A stretch of 64,000 bases of DNA. Source: Mycolicibacterium mageritense. Its GTDB lineage: Bacteria > Actinomycetota > Actinomycetes > Mycobacteriales > Mycobacteriaceae. The stretch is from assembly GCF_010727475.1 (NCBI RefSeq), contig NZ_AP022567.1, positions 2,108,001 through 2,172,000 on the forward strand. The letters are read 5' to 3'. Both the position numbers and the translations under genes were made by a program. The notes under the pieces are model-generated. The model was not told where the DNA came from. It was given only the letters and a program-made list of their open reading frames with translations, and made no database searches. This document shows, one piece after another, positions 25,200-33,127 of this stretch; position 1 is the first letter of the stretch; every line of letters begins with the position of its first letter.

Positions 25200-25976
25200 T
25201 TACTTGGGTGGCATCCGGATGCCGCCGTCGACGCGGACCACTTCGGCGTTCATGTAGGAGTTGGTGATCAGCTCGATCACCATCGAGGCAAGTTCTTCGG
25301 GCTTGCCCAGGCGGTGCGGGAACAGCACCGACTCACCGAGCTTGGCCTTGAACGCCTCCGACGCCTCGCCCTCGCCATAGATCGGGGTGTCGATCAGGCC
25401 TGGCGCCACGGTGTTGACGCGGATACCGACGGCCGACAGGTCACGCGCGACGGGCAGGGTCAGGCCCACGACGCCGCCCTTCGACGACGAGTACGCGGCC
25501 TGGCCGATCTGACCGTCGAAGGCCGCGACGCTGGTCATGTTGACGATCGCGCCGCGCTCGCCGGTGTCGGTGAGCTCGTTGCGGCTCATCGCGGTGGCGG
25601 CCAGGCGGATGGCGTCGAAGGTGCCCACCAGGTTGATCGCGAGCACCTTCTTGTAGGCGTCGAGGTTGTGCGCCGACGCGAACTCGCCGTCCTTGCCGAT
25701 GGTGCGTTGGGCCCAGCCGATGCCGGCCGAGTTCACCAGGGCGCGCAGCGGGCCGAGCTCGACGGCCTTGTTGACCGCGGCCTCGATCTGGGCGGTGTCG
25801 GTGACGTCGACGCTGACGAACGCGCCGCCGATCTCTTTGGCGAGGGCCTCGCCCTTCTCAGCCTGCAGGTCAGCGACGACGACGCGTGCTCCCTTGGCAG
25901 CCAACTGGCGGGCTGTTGCCGCGCCGATACCTGATGCGCCACCGGTGACGATTGCGCTAGCTCCGTTGATATCCAC
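25200..25976 (-). CDS. SDR, type II 3-hydroxyacyl-CoA dehydrogenase-like
   Basis: A 258-residue short-chain dehydrogenase similar to HSD17B10/3-hydroxyacyl-CoA dehydrogenase type II. It has TGGASGIGAATA at the N-terminus, NSAGIG, the catalytic Ser in NMTSVAAF and Tyr/Lys in YSSSKGG, and ends in RVDGGIRMPPK. The likely start is GTG 25976, seven bases after TAGTCT on the minus strand, so probably leaderless. Such enzymes oxidise the 3-hydroxy group of short or branched acyl-CoA esters with NAD. It stands alone between the terminator and the divergent pirin gene. Confidence 0.87.
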   Translation of the reverse strand: MDINGASAIVTGGASGIGAATARQLAAKGARVVVADLQAEKGEALAKEIGGAFVSVDVTDTAQIEAAVNKAVELGPLRALVNSAGIGWAQRTIGKDGEFASAHNLDAYKKVLAINLVGTFDAIRLAATAMSRNELTDTGERGAIVNMTSVAAFDGQIGQAAYSSSKGGVVGLTLPVARDLSAVGIRVNTVAPGLIDTPIYGEGEASEAFKAKLGESVLFPHRLGKPEELASMVIELITNSYMNAEVVRVDGGIRMPPK

Positions 25977-26049
25977 GATCGACAGACTAAGCCCCTGGCC
26001 AGTGCCTCGATCCACCGGTCGGTTGGCCACCGGTCGCTAGGCTGGGCCC

Positions 26050-26763
26050 ATGTCCCCGATCGTCGACATCCGCCGCGCCGACGACCGTGGCGCTTCCACG
26101 ACCGACTGGCTGCAGTCGCGGCATTCGTTCTCGTTCGGCGATTACTACGATCCGTCCAACACCCATCACGGGCTACTGCTGGTCAACAACGACGACATCG
26201 TCGCGCCGGCTGCCGGATTTGACACCCACCCCCACCGAGACATGGAGATCGTCACGTGGGTGCTGGAGGGCGAACTGGCCCACAAGGATTCGATGGGCAA
26301 TTCCGGTGTCATCTATCCGGGCCTGGCACAACGCATGTCGGCGGGCACCGGGGTGCAGCACTCCGAGAAGAACGGATCCGACTCCGCGCCGGTGCATTTC
26401 GTGCAGATGTGGGTGCTGCCCGACGAGACCGGGGTGACTCCGGGCTATGAGCAGCAGGAGCTCCAACTCGGCAGCGCCCTGACGCCCATCGCGTCAGGCG
26501 CCGTCGATGCGGCCGTCTCTCTGCATAACCGCAACGCCACGTTGTTCGGTGCGCACCTGCGCCCCGGGGACACCGTCCAACTGCCTCAGGCCAAGTATGT
26601 GCACCTGTTCGTGGCGCGGGGCGCGCTGACGCTCGAAGACGCCGGCGAGTTGACGACGGGCGACGCGGCCCGACTGACCGACAGCGGAGGACAACGGGTG
26701 ACGGCGGCGACGGACGCTGAAATCCTGGTGTGGGAGATGCATGCGGGCCTGGGCGGCGCGTAG
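26050..26763 (+). CDS. Pirin family protein
   Basis: A 237-residue bicupin. The N-terminal cupin holds the pirin metal motif FDTHPHRDMEIVTWVLEG with further ligands in GTGVQHSE, and the second cupin (QLPQAKYVHLFVARG) lacks metal ligands, as is usual. Some pirins are quercetinases, others are redox-dependent co-regulators. TAGGCT (26038-26043) lies six bases before the ATG, so the mRNA is probably leaderless. It overlaps the downstream lipoprotein gene by 23 bases. Confidence 0.87.
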   Translation: MSPIVDIRRADDRGASTTDWLQSRHSFSFGDYYDPSNTHHGLLLVNNDDIVAPAAGFDTHPHRDMEIVTWVLEGELAHKDSMGNSGVIYPGLAQRMSAGTGVQHSEKNGSDSAPVHFVQMWVLPDETGVTPGYEQQELQLGSALTPIASGAVDAAVSLHNRNATLFGAHLRPGDTVQLPQAKYVHLFVARGALTLEDAGELTTGDAARLTDSGGQRVTAATDAEILVWEMHAGLGGA

Positions 26764-28003
26764 CGCAATCGCAGCGGTCATGGTCGCGGCGGCGGCCTGC
26801 AGCCCCCAACCCGAAGAATCCAGCCCGGCCCAGCCGCTACAGCCCACCCGGTCCGACTCACCCGCCGGAACGAACACGATCACGCTGCGGGTGCCCGCCG
26901 ACTTGGCGCAGGCACCGTTCGACCGGCCGCGGCAGGTCGAGATCCCCGCAGGCTGGACCATGGAGGTAGTCGCCCGGATCCCGCGGGCCCGGATGGCCGC
27001 GTGGGCCCCGGACGGCCGGCTGCTCATCTCACTGCCCGGCTCGGGTCAGGTGGTGCAGGTGCTGCCCACCCGGGAGGTGCTGCTCGACGGCCTCGACCAA
27101 CCGCACGGGCTCGCGTTCGTCGGCTCCACGCTCTACGTGGCCGAGAGCGACCAGATCGACGTCTACGACTATGCCGATGGTCGCGCCGGCAATCCTCGGA
27201 CGGTCGCCGGTGATCTCCCCGACGCCAAGAGCCCCGACTTGCACGGCGCCTACGCCCACGCACTCAAGAGTGTCGCGGTGGGGCGCGACGGCGCGGTGTA
27301 CTTCTCGATCGGGTCGACAGGCAACATCTCGGCCGAGGATCGTACGGCCGATCCGCCGCGAGCCACCATCATGCGCGTGCCGCCCGGGGGCGGCCCGGCC
27401 GAACCGTTCGCGACGGGTGTGCGCAACGGCACGGGGCTGGCATTCGCACCCGACGGGACGTTGTGGACCGCGGTGAACAACCGGGACAACGTCGCCGATC
27501 CGGACGGCCGGGTGAACCAGGACTACGTCGACGACCATCCGCCCGAGTCGGTGGCCAAACTGACACCGGGGCGCGAATTGGGTTGGCCCTACTGCAATCC
27601 CGACGGTCCCGCGCCCGCGGCGTTCATCCGTGACGTGCAGACCAACGCGGACGGGAGCAAGCTGGACTGTGCGGCCCTGCCACCGGTGGAACAGACGCTG
27701 GCTGCGCACGCCGCCCCGCTCGGCATGAGCTTCACCGAGCTCCCGCGGTTCGGGCCCGGCGCCCTGGTGGGCGTGCACGGGTCGTGGAACCGCGAGCGGC
27801 CACAGCCACCGGAGGTATCGTTCTTCGCTTGGCGCGACGGCACATTGGGCCCGCAACAGACCTTGGTCGGCGGATTCCAGAGTGACAACGGCACAAGGTG
27901 GGGCAGACCGGTCGCCGCCGTCTTGGGGCCCGACGACGCGGTGTACATCACCGACGACTACGCCGACGCGGTGTATCGGTTGGTACCCGCGCCGGGCTCA
28001 TGA
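26741..28003 (+). CDS. Exported lipoprotein, PQQ-dependent sorbosone/glucose dehydrogenase fold
   Basis: A 420-residue lipoprotein with a short signal peptide and lipobox VAAAAC (Cys20), placing it on the outer face of the membrane. The rest is a six-bladed beta-propeller of the sorbosone dehydrogenase/Gdh type: WAPDGRLLISL, LDQPHGLAFVG, HALKSVAVGRDGAVYFSIGS, GTGLAFAPDGTLW and GVHGSWNRE. Family members oxidise sugars with PQQ, but many actinobacterial ones are uncharacterised and may not bind the cofactor. ATG 26741 lies inside the pirin gene with a GGGAG site, suggesting co-translation with pirin. Confidence 0.82.
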   Translation: MRAWAARSAIAAVMVAAAACSPQPEESSPAQPLQPTRSDSPAGTNTITLRVPADLAQAPFDRPRQVEIPAGWTMEVVARIPRARMAAWAPDGRLLISLPGSGQVVQVLPTREVLLDGLDQPHGLAFVGSTLYVAESDQIDVYDYADGRAGNPRTVAGDLPDAKSPDLHGAYAHALKSVAVGRDGAVYFSIGSTGNISAEDRTADPPRATIMRVPPGGGPAEPFATGVRNGTGLAFAPDGTLWTAVNNRDNVADPDGRVNQDYVDDHPPESVAKLTPGRELGWPYCNPDGPAPAAFIRDVQTNADGSKLDCAALPPVEQTLAAHAAPLGMSFTELPRFGPGALVGVHGSWNRERPQPPEVSFFAWRDGTLGPQQTLVGGFQSDNGTRWGRPVAAVLGPDDAVYITDDYADAVYRLVPAPGS

Positions 28004-28287
28004 CACTCCGAAGCTCACTGGCGCTGCTGTACCGGCTCCACACGCTGTGACGAGCGTGCAGGCTTTCGAGGCGCAACGGCCGAGATCACCACGAAAACCT
28101 ACACATTCGTCACAGTGTTCCGGAAGGGACATATGCCACGAGCCGACTACCCGCAGAGCCGTCACAGCTAACTGCAGTCTGCGGCACCGGTCAGCCCGCT
28201 GCGGCCACACTCACCACCGGGAAACAACCAGGTTCCACCGCAAAGTCGCACGTCCGGTACCCAATCGTGACCCTGTTGTGACGAATG
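28004..28287. other. Non-coding spacer
   Basis: With the promoter that follows, this stretch of about 318 bp separates the lipoprotein gene from the next gene. I see no supported reading frame, repeat or stable hairpin in it. Confidence 0.5.
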
Positions 28288-28321
28288 TTGACAGAGTTAC
28301 CTGTGTGGTTATTGTGTATTC
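28288..28321 (+). promoter_or_regulatory. Consensus leaderless promoter
   Basis: TTGACA (28288-28293), a 16-bp spacer and TATTGT (28310-28315) lie six bases before the GTG at 28322. This is the clearest SigA-type promoter in the window, and its position fixes the downstream start codon. Confidence 0.8.
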
Positions 28322-29401
28322 GTGCCTGAGCTGGCAAAACTGATACGGCGCGTGGTAGCGGGTGCAGCCACCTTCGCGCTGTGCGCTGCCATCGGCACGA
28401 CCGGGACACCGACGGCAACGGCCGAAGACGCGAAAGCCCTTCTGCTGGGTGCGATTGCCAATACCAAAGGCTCGTACCTGGTGTACAACTTCGGCGGGCA
28501 GTTCGCCGCCCCGTTCCAGAGCGCCGACGGCAACCAGTACACGATGAACAACGGTGGTCATCTGATGACCATCAAGAGCGCGTCGAGCCGGCTGAATCCC
28601 CGCTTGCTCGTCGACACCCATCAGGGCTATCAGTCCCGCTGTGAACGCACTCCGGGCGCACGCACCAACGAGGGCCTCATGCAGGCGTCGGAAACCTATG
28701 CGCCCCTGCAGGCTTGGCAGGCCCTCGGAGCACCCACCATCGCCATCAACGCCAACTTCTTCGACGTCCGGGGTCAGAAGGGTGGCTCCTGGCGCAACAC
28801 CGGGTGCAGTTCACCGTTGGGCGCCTACGTCGACAACACGCGCGGGCAGGGCCGGGCCAACGCCGCGGTCACCGGGACGCTGGCCTATGCGGGCAAGCAA
28901 GCGCTGTCGGGCGGCGACGAAGTCTGGTCGGCGCTGGCGACCATGATCCTCCCGGTGGGCGGTGCGCCGTACGTCGTGATGCCCAAGGGGCCCGATGATT
29001 ACGACTCGGCGAGCCCGGTGATCCAGCGGCTGCTCGACCAGAACGCCCGATTCGTCGCGGTCGCCGGAATCGGCCTGCTCGCGCCGGGCGACACCGGCCA
29101 GCTCAACGACAACGGTCCCAGCGCGGCCCGCACCGCGATCGGCTACAACCGGGCCAGCGACCAGCTCTACGTCTTCCAGGGCGGCAGCTACACGCCGGAC
29201 AACATGCAGGATCTGTTCCGCGCGTTGGGCGCCGACAACGCAGTGCTGCTCGACGGCGGCGGCTCCTCGGCCATCGTGTTGCGCCGCGACACCGGCGGTA
29301 TGTGGAGCGGTGCCGGTTCACCGCGAGGCAGCTGCGATACGCGTCAGGTGCTGTGCGACTCCCGCGAACGCGCCCTGCCCAGCTGGCTCGCGTTCAACTG
29401 A
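28322..29401 (+). CDS. Exported phosphodiester glycosidase (NAGPA) domain protein
   Basis: A 359-residue exported protein. The N-terminus has basic residues (KLIRRVV), a hydrophobic stretch and a TATAED cleavage-like region near residue 35. The remainder carries the NAGPA/DUF2233 pattern: a central INANFFDV, then ARTAIGYNR and the C-terminal LDGGGSSAIVLR. Relatives remove phosphodiester-linked sugars (uncovering-enzyme type) and some act on cell-surface polysaccharides. Two Cys pairs (SRCERTPG, NTGCSS, GSCDTRQVLCDS) suggest disulfides outside the cell. The GTG start is supported by the consensus promoter just upstream. Confidence 0.83.
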   Translation: MPELAKLIRRVVAGAATFALCAAIGTTGTPTATAEDAKALLLGAIANTKGSYLVYNFGGQFAAPFQSADGNQYTMNNGGHLMTIKSASSRLNPRLLVDTHQGYQSRCERTPGARTNEGLMQASETYAPLQAWQALGAPTIAINANFFDVRGQKGGSWRNTGCSSPLGAYVDNTRGQGRANAAVTGTLAYAGKQALSGGDEVWSALATMILPVGGAPYVVMPKGPDDYDSASPVIQRLLDQNARFVAVAGIGLLAPGDTGQLNDNGPSAARTAIGYNRASDQLYVFQGGSYTPDNMQDLFRALGADNAVLLDGGGSSAIVLRRDTGGMWSGAGSPRGSCDTRQVLCDSRERALPSWLAFN

Positions 29402-29403
29402 GC

Positions 29404-29961
29404 CTAGTTCGAAAGATGATGGGCACCAACGACACTGGGTGCTCGCAGCAGCTCGACGTGATTGCGCAGGCCGGGGTGGCCGAGTTGGAACAGCGGCTCG
29501 TGCCACTGCCGGTCGCCCAGCGGGTGGCTGCCCAGCGGCTTGAGCGTCGCGTAGGCAGGCAGGCGGTTGGCGGCCAGCGCCGCCGTGGTACCCGAGACCA
29601 GCGTCTGACCGCCGTGGGCCAGGTCGCGGAGCCGCGCGGCACCGTCCGTGCCGGCGAGGTCGGTGTACTCGACGGTGTGCAGCCCGATGCACAACGCGAA
29701 GGGCTCCAGCGGCGCCAGCTGGAGATCCAGCGCGCACGCCACCGCGTCCGACGCACGGCCGAACGTGGCCACGAAGCTGTCGCAGGCATCGTGACCGGCC
29801 CGCAACGCGCCGTCGTTGAGCGCGGTCAGATGAGTCATCGACGCGCGCAACCACGGGAGCGCGGCAGCCGTTTCGTCAGGTTCGGTTTGCCACAGCCGTT
29901 CCGAGCCTTCGACGCGCGCCATGAGCAACGTCACCGTTCCGGTTGGCAACTTCTCGGTCAC
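29404..29961 (-). CDS. Degenerate class III adenylate cyclase domain, stand-alone
   Basis: A 185-residue protein that matches only the cyclase-homology domain found at the N-terminus of large mycobacterial LuxR-type regulators: LPTGTVTLLMARVEGSERLW, GHDACDSFVATFGRASDAVACALDLQ, IGLHTVEYTD and LRDLAHGGQTLVSGTT. The first metal-binding Asp (ADVEGST in active relatives) is replaced here by Ala-Arg. The loop carrying the transition-state Asn/Arg is shortened and reads TDGAARLRD. It is thus probably inactive as a cyclase and could be a nucleotide-sensing or protein-binding domain, or a regulator remnant. Convergent and two bases from the NAGPA gene. Confidence 0.75.
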   Translation of the reverse strand: MTEKLPTGTVTLLMARVEGSERLWQTEPDETAAALPWLRASMTHLTALNDGALRAGHDACDSFVATFGRASDAVACALDLQLAPLEPFALCIGLHTVEYTDLAGTDGAARLRDLAHGGQTLVSGTTAALAANRLPAYATLKPLGSHPLGDRQWHEPLFQLGHPGLRNHVELLRAPSVVGAHHLSN

Positions 29962-30186
29962 GCGTCGCTCCAGTCAATGTCGTAAAGTCCGTCGGGTCAG
30001 GCAGCATGCTGCAGAATCCCAGCGTAACCACTTGCAAAACGACGTGCGGCCGATGCATCACCTGGCGGCTCATCCGTCACCCACCGTGCAAATAAGTCTG
30101 TTGCTGGCTTGGCCGTACCGCGAACTTGGCCGCGTGGACGCGCATCAGCTGGCGCGCCCGCGATTTGCCGGCTCTCAGCCGCCCGC

Positions 30187-30465
30187 TCAGGCCTCGAGCC
30201 AGAGGTCGACGCGCTCGCGGGCGAAGATGAACAGCACCGTGCTCCAGGTGTCCTCCCCGAGCGCGGCTTTCACGTGCTTGTAGTCGGTCAGCACGAACCG
30301 GAAGCTGCCGTTGTCAGGAGTGCCGTAGCCGCCGCGCAGGCAGTCGGCCAGGGCGTCGAGGTTCGACCCGAAGTAGCCGCCGTCGCCGTTGACCGCCCGG
30401 CCGATCTCGGTGAAGAAGTCCGCCTTCGACCCGACCTTCGAGCCGTCGATCCGATAAGTCTTCAC
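30187..30465 (-). CDS. Barstar-family ribonuclease inhibitor
   Basis: A 92-residue barstar-like protein (KTYRIDGSKVGSKADFFTEIG at the N-terminus, then GYFGSNLDALADCLRGG, which matches the barnase-binding helix-loop of barstar including the acidic residue that plugs the active site). It would bind and silence the ribonuclease encoded just upstream while that enzyme is still inside the cell. The GTG start at 30465 overlaps the RNase stop (GTGA), ensuring the inhibitor is made with the enzyme. Confidence 0.88.
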   Translation of the reverse strand: MKTYRIDGSKVGSKADFFTEIGRAVNGDGGYFGSNLDALADCLRGGYGTPDNGSFRFVLTDYKHVKAALGEDTWSTVLFIFARERVDLWLEA

Positions 30466-30872
30466 AACCCTCCGATCAAGCAGAACGATTCGTAGTGATT
30501 GCCGGTGTAGAAGAACTCGGGCGGATCGTTCAATGGTTTCCCGCCGGTGACGATGCGTCGCGCACCGCGGTTCTTCGCACCCGGCGTAGGCACGGTGTAC
30601 TCGTGGTAATAACCGCGCTCGTGTTTGGGCAGGCGGCCCTCGAAGTTGCCGAACACGACGCCGTCGTTGCGCGGATACGGGAATGGGCCACCCGATTCGA
30701 TCAGGTCAACGGTGTCGGACACTTCCGGTGGCAGGCTGTCGAGTGCGCAGGTGCCCTCGGCCTGGGTCGAGCTCGATACCGGAGCGGAGGCGGGCTGCGG
30801 CTTGGTCGCCGTGCCGCAGCCGGCCAGCAGACCGCACAGCAGTGCCGCCACGGCAAGGCGCGTTCGTCCCAC
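30462..30872 (-). CDS. Secreted guanyl-specific ribonuclease, RNase Sa-like lipoprotein
   Basis: A protein of about 136 residues. It starts with a lipoprotein signal (VAALLCGLLAGC, Cys19), then a linker rich in Ser/Pro, then a domain of about 95 residues very similar to Streptomyces RNase Sa. The catalytic Glu is in YYHEYTV, the Arg in ARRIVTG and the His in YTGNHYESF. It should cleave RNA 3' of guanine outside the membrane. GTG 30872 lies seven bases after TAGCGT, so probably leaderless; GTG 30878 is also possible. Translationally coupled to the barstar gene and divergent from an acyltransferase gene. It may act as a nutritional nuclease or contact toxin. Confidence 0.85.
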   Translation of the reverse strand: MGRTRLAVAALLCGLLAGCGTATKPQPASAPVSSSTQAEGTCALDSLPPEVSDTVDLIESGGPFPYPRNDGVVFGNFEGRLPKHERGYYHEYTVPTPGAKNRGARRIVTGGKPLNDPPEFFYTGNHYESFCLIGGL

Positions 30873-30935
30873 CGGCACGACGCTAGCAACAAATCCCCGG
30901 GAACCGCGGGATCCCGTGGGACGATCGGTACTCGA

Positions 30936-33086
30936 GTGAACAGTGTGACCCCGCCCGAGCAGTCCCCCACCCGCCGCGTCTCCCCCGCGAGTGATCGGCA
31001 AGCTGTGTCCCGCAAGCAGTTTCGTCCCGACATCGAGGGCCTGCGCGCGGTTGCCGTGCTCGCGGTGGTGCTGTACCACGCCGGGGTGCCCGGGCTGGGC
31101 GGCGGGTTCATCGGTGTCGACGTGTTTTTCGTCGTGTCGGGCTTCCTGATCACCGGGATGCTCTGGCGCGAAGCCGCACACACCGGCACCGTGCGGATGG
31201 CCTCGTTCTATGCGGGACGGGCCCGGCGGTTGTTGCCGGCCGCGGCGGTGGTGCTCGTCGCGACGTCCGCGGCGGCCGCAGCGCTCCTGCCGCCGCTGCA
31301 GGCCCGAAATGTGTTGGGCGACGCGATCGCCAGTGCGCTCTACCTCGGCAACTACCGGTTCGCGGTCGAGGGCACCGACTATCTGGCGGCCGACACGCCG
31401 CCGTCACCGCTGCAGCACTACTGGTCGCTGGGCGTCGAGGAACAGTTCTACCTGCTGTGGCCCGCGCTGATCCTGGGCATCGTATGGGCGCTGACGCGGT
31501 GGGGTCGAGGCACGAAATCGGCGGTCCCGTATGCCGTCGTCCTCGCCGTGGTGGCGGGCGCGTCGCTGGCACTGTCGGTGACCTGGACCCGCACGCTGCC
31601 CTCGTGGGCGTTCTTCTCGCTACCGACTCGGGCCTGGGAACTGGCGGTGGGCGGCCTGATCGCGTTGACCGCGTCGCAGTGGCACAAGCTGCCCGGTGTG
31701 AGTGCCGCAGTGGTCGGCTGGGGCGGGTTGGCCCTCGTGGTCGCGACGTGCACGCAGATCGGCGGAACCACACCGTATCCGGGAACGGCGGCGCTACTGC
31801 CCGTGCTGGGCACCGCGCTGGTGATCGGCGCAGGCTGTTCGATACCGGACCTCGGGGTGGGACGCTTCCTGTCGAAGCCGCTGATGCGGGCCACCGGGCG
31901 CGTCTCGTATTCGTGGTACCTGTGGCACTGGCCGGCGCTGTTACTCGCACCCGCACTCTTCGGTGGCCCGCTGGGACTGGGCGGACGGCTGGCGATGGTG
32001 GCGATGTCGCTGGGCTTGGCGATCCTCACGCTGCACCTCATCGAGAACCCCGCACGGTTCGCCGAAGCACTGCGATCGTCGGCCTGGCGCAGCCTTGCGG
32101 TCGGCGCGACCGCGACCGGTGTCGCCGTATGTGCGGGCCTCGCGCTGCTGGCAGTTCGCCCGGTGCCGACGGGCTCCGGTCCTGCCGCCGTTCCGGTGGC
32201 GGCCATCGAGGCACCGCCGACGACCACGAAACCGCGCGCGCTCACGCCGCAGGAACAGCTCACGGCGGCGGTCGCCGCGTCTGCCGATCTCCGGGCGGTG
32301 CCGTCGAATCTGTCGCCGGCGCTCGACAACATCGCCAAACCAGAGGTGTTCGTCAACGGCTGCGTGCTGTCCTGGAAGGACGTCACACAGCCCGAATGCG
32401 CGTCGGGCGCCCCCGATTCGGACACCACGGTGGCGCTGATCGGCGACTCCCATGCGGCGATGTGGGAGCCCGCGCTGGAACCGGTTGCCCAACAGCGCGG
32501 TTGGCGGCTCGAGACCATGGCCAAGGTCACCTGCCCGCTGCTGAAGCTCCCGATCGTCAGCCCGTACCTGGGTCGCGAGTTCACCGAGTGCAAGCAGTGG
32601 CGCGCGGACGTGCTCACCCGCGTGGCCAAGGAACGCCCCGCGCTTATCGTGCTGGACATGGTGCGCCGGTACGGCGCCGATTTCGGGTTCGTCAGCTATG
32701 ACCAGACCTGGCTGGACAGCCTGACACGACTGGTTGGTCAATTGCGTGGTACCGGTGCCAGAGTCGTGGTCTTGGGGCCCGTACCCGATCCGCACACCAC
32801 TGTGCCGACGTGCCTGTCGGGCCACATGAACGATGTCGGCGCCTGCACCCCGCAACGGTCAGTGGCGTTGAACGACAACGGGATAGCCGCAGAGGCCGCA
32901 GCAGTCCGAGCCGCCGGCGGGCAGTACGCCAACCTCGACGAGTTTTTCTGCACAGATCAGCGGTGCCCCGTGATCATCGGCAACACGCTGGTGTTCCGCG
33001 ATGACAACCACATCACCGGCGAGTACGCCCAGTTGATGGCACCGGTGCTCGGCGGATTGGCCGAAAGCGCGTTGGCGCGGAACTGA
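30936..33086 (+). CDS. OafB/OatA-like acyltransferase with SGNH domain
   Basis: A 716-residue membrane enzyme. Residues about 28-390 form an acyltransferase 3 domain with some ten helices, opening with RPDIEGLRAVAVLAVVLYHAG, whose His is catalytic, and containing GGFIGVDVFFVVSGFLIT and SLGVEEQFYLLWP. A linker rich in Pro/Thr leads to an extracellular SGNH hydrolase-like domain starting at VALIGDSHAAMWEPAL and ending with DDNHITGEYA. Such proteins O-acetylate cell-wall or exported glycans. GTG 30936 was chosen, with GTG 30945 as an alternative. Neither has a strong ribosome binding site. Confidence 0.88.
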   Translation: MNSVTPPEQSPTRRVSPASDRQAVSRKQFRPDIEGLRAVAVLAVVLYHAGVPGLGGGFIGVDVFFVVSGFLITGMLWREAAHTGTVRMASFYAGRARRLLPAAAVVLVATSAAAAALLPPLQARNVLGDAIASALYLGNYRFAVEGTDYLAADTPPSPLQHYWSLGVEEQFYLLWPALILGIVWALTRWGRGTKSAVPYAVVLAVVAGASLALSVTWTRTLPSWAFFSLPTRAWELAVGGLIALTASQWHKLPGVSAAVVGWGGLALVVATCTQIGGTTPYPGTAALLPVLGTALVIGAGCSIPDLGVGRFLSKPLMRATGRVSYSWYLWHWPALLLAPALFGGPLGLGGRLAMVAMSLGLAILTLHLIENPARFAEALRSSAWRSLAVGATATGVAVCAGLALLAVRPVPTGSGPAAVPVAAIEAPPTTTKPRALTPQEQLTAAVAASADLRAVPSNLSPALDNIAKPEVFVNGCVLSWKDVTQPECASGAPDSDTTVALIGDSHAAMWEPALEPVAQQRGWRLETMAKVTCPLLKLPIVSPYLGREFTECKQWRADVLTRVAKERPALIVLDMVRRYGADFGFVSYDQTWLDSLTRLVGQLRGTGARVVVLGPVPDPHTTVPTCLSGHMNDVGACTPQRSVALNDNGIAAEAAAVRAAGGQYANLDEFFCTDQRCPVIIGNTLVFRDDNHITGEYAQLMAPVLGGLAESALARN

Positions 33087-33089
33087 TCC

Positions 33090-33121
33090 TTGACCTTGCC
33101 CTCAAGGGCAAGGTTTAGCGT
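33090..33121 (+). promoter_or_regulatory. MerR-type promoter with operator
   Basis: ACCTTGCCCT-CA-AGGGCAAGGT (33093-33114) is a perfect 10-bp inverted repeat lying between TTGACC (33090-33095) and TAGCGT (33116-33121). The 20-bp spacer is longer than normal, as is typical of promoters activated by MerR proteins twisting the DNA. The ATG at 33128 follows after six bases, so the transcript is leaderless and autoregulated. Confidence 0.8.
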
Positions 33122-33127
33122 GGTCGC

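Noticed and set aside
30495..30935. Longer start for the acyltransferase
   Set aside because: The extension is antisense to the RNase gene and has low-complexity Arg/Gly content; the family begins near RPDIEGLRA.
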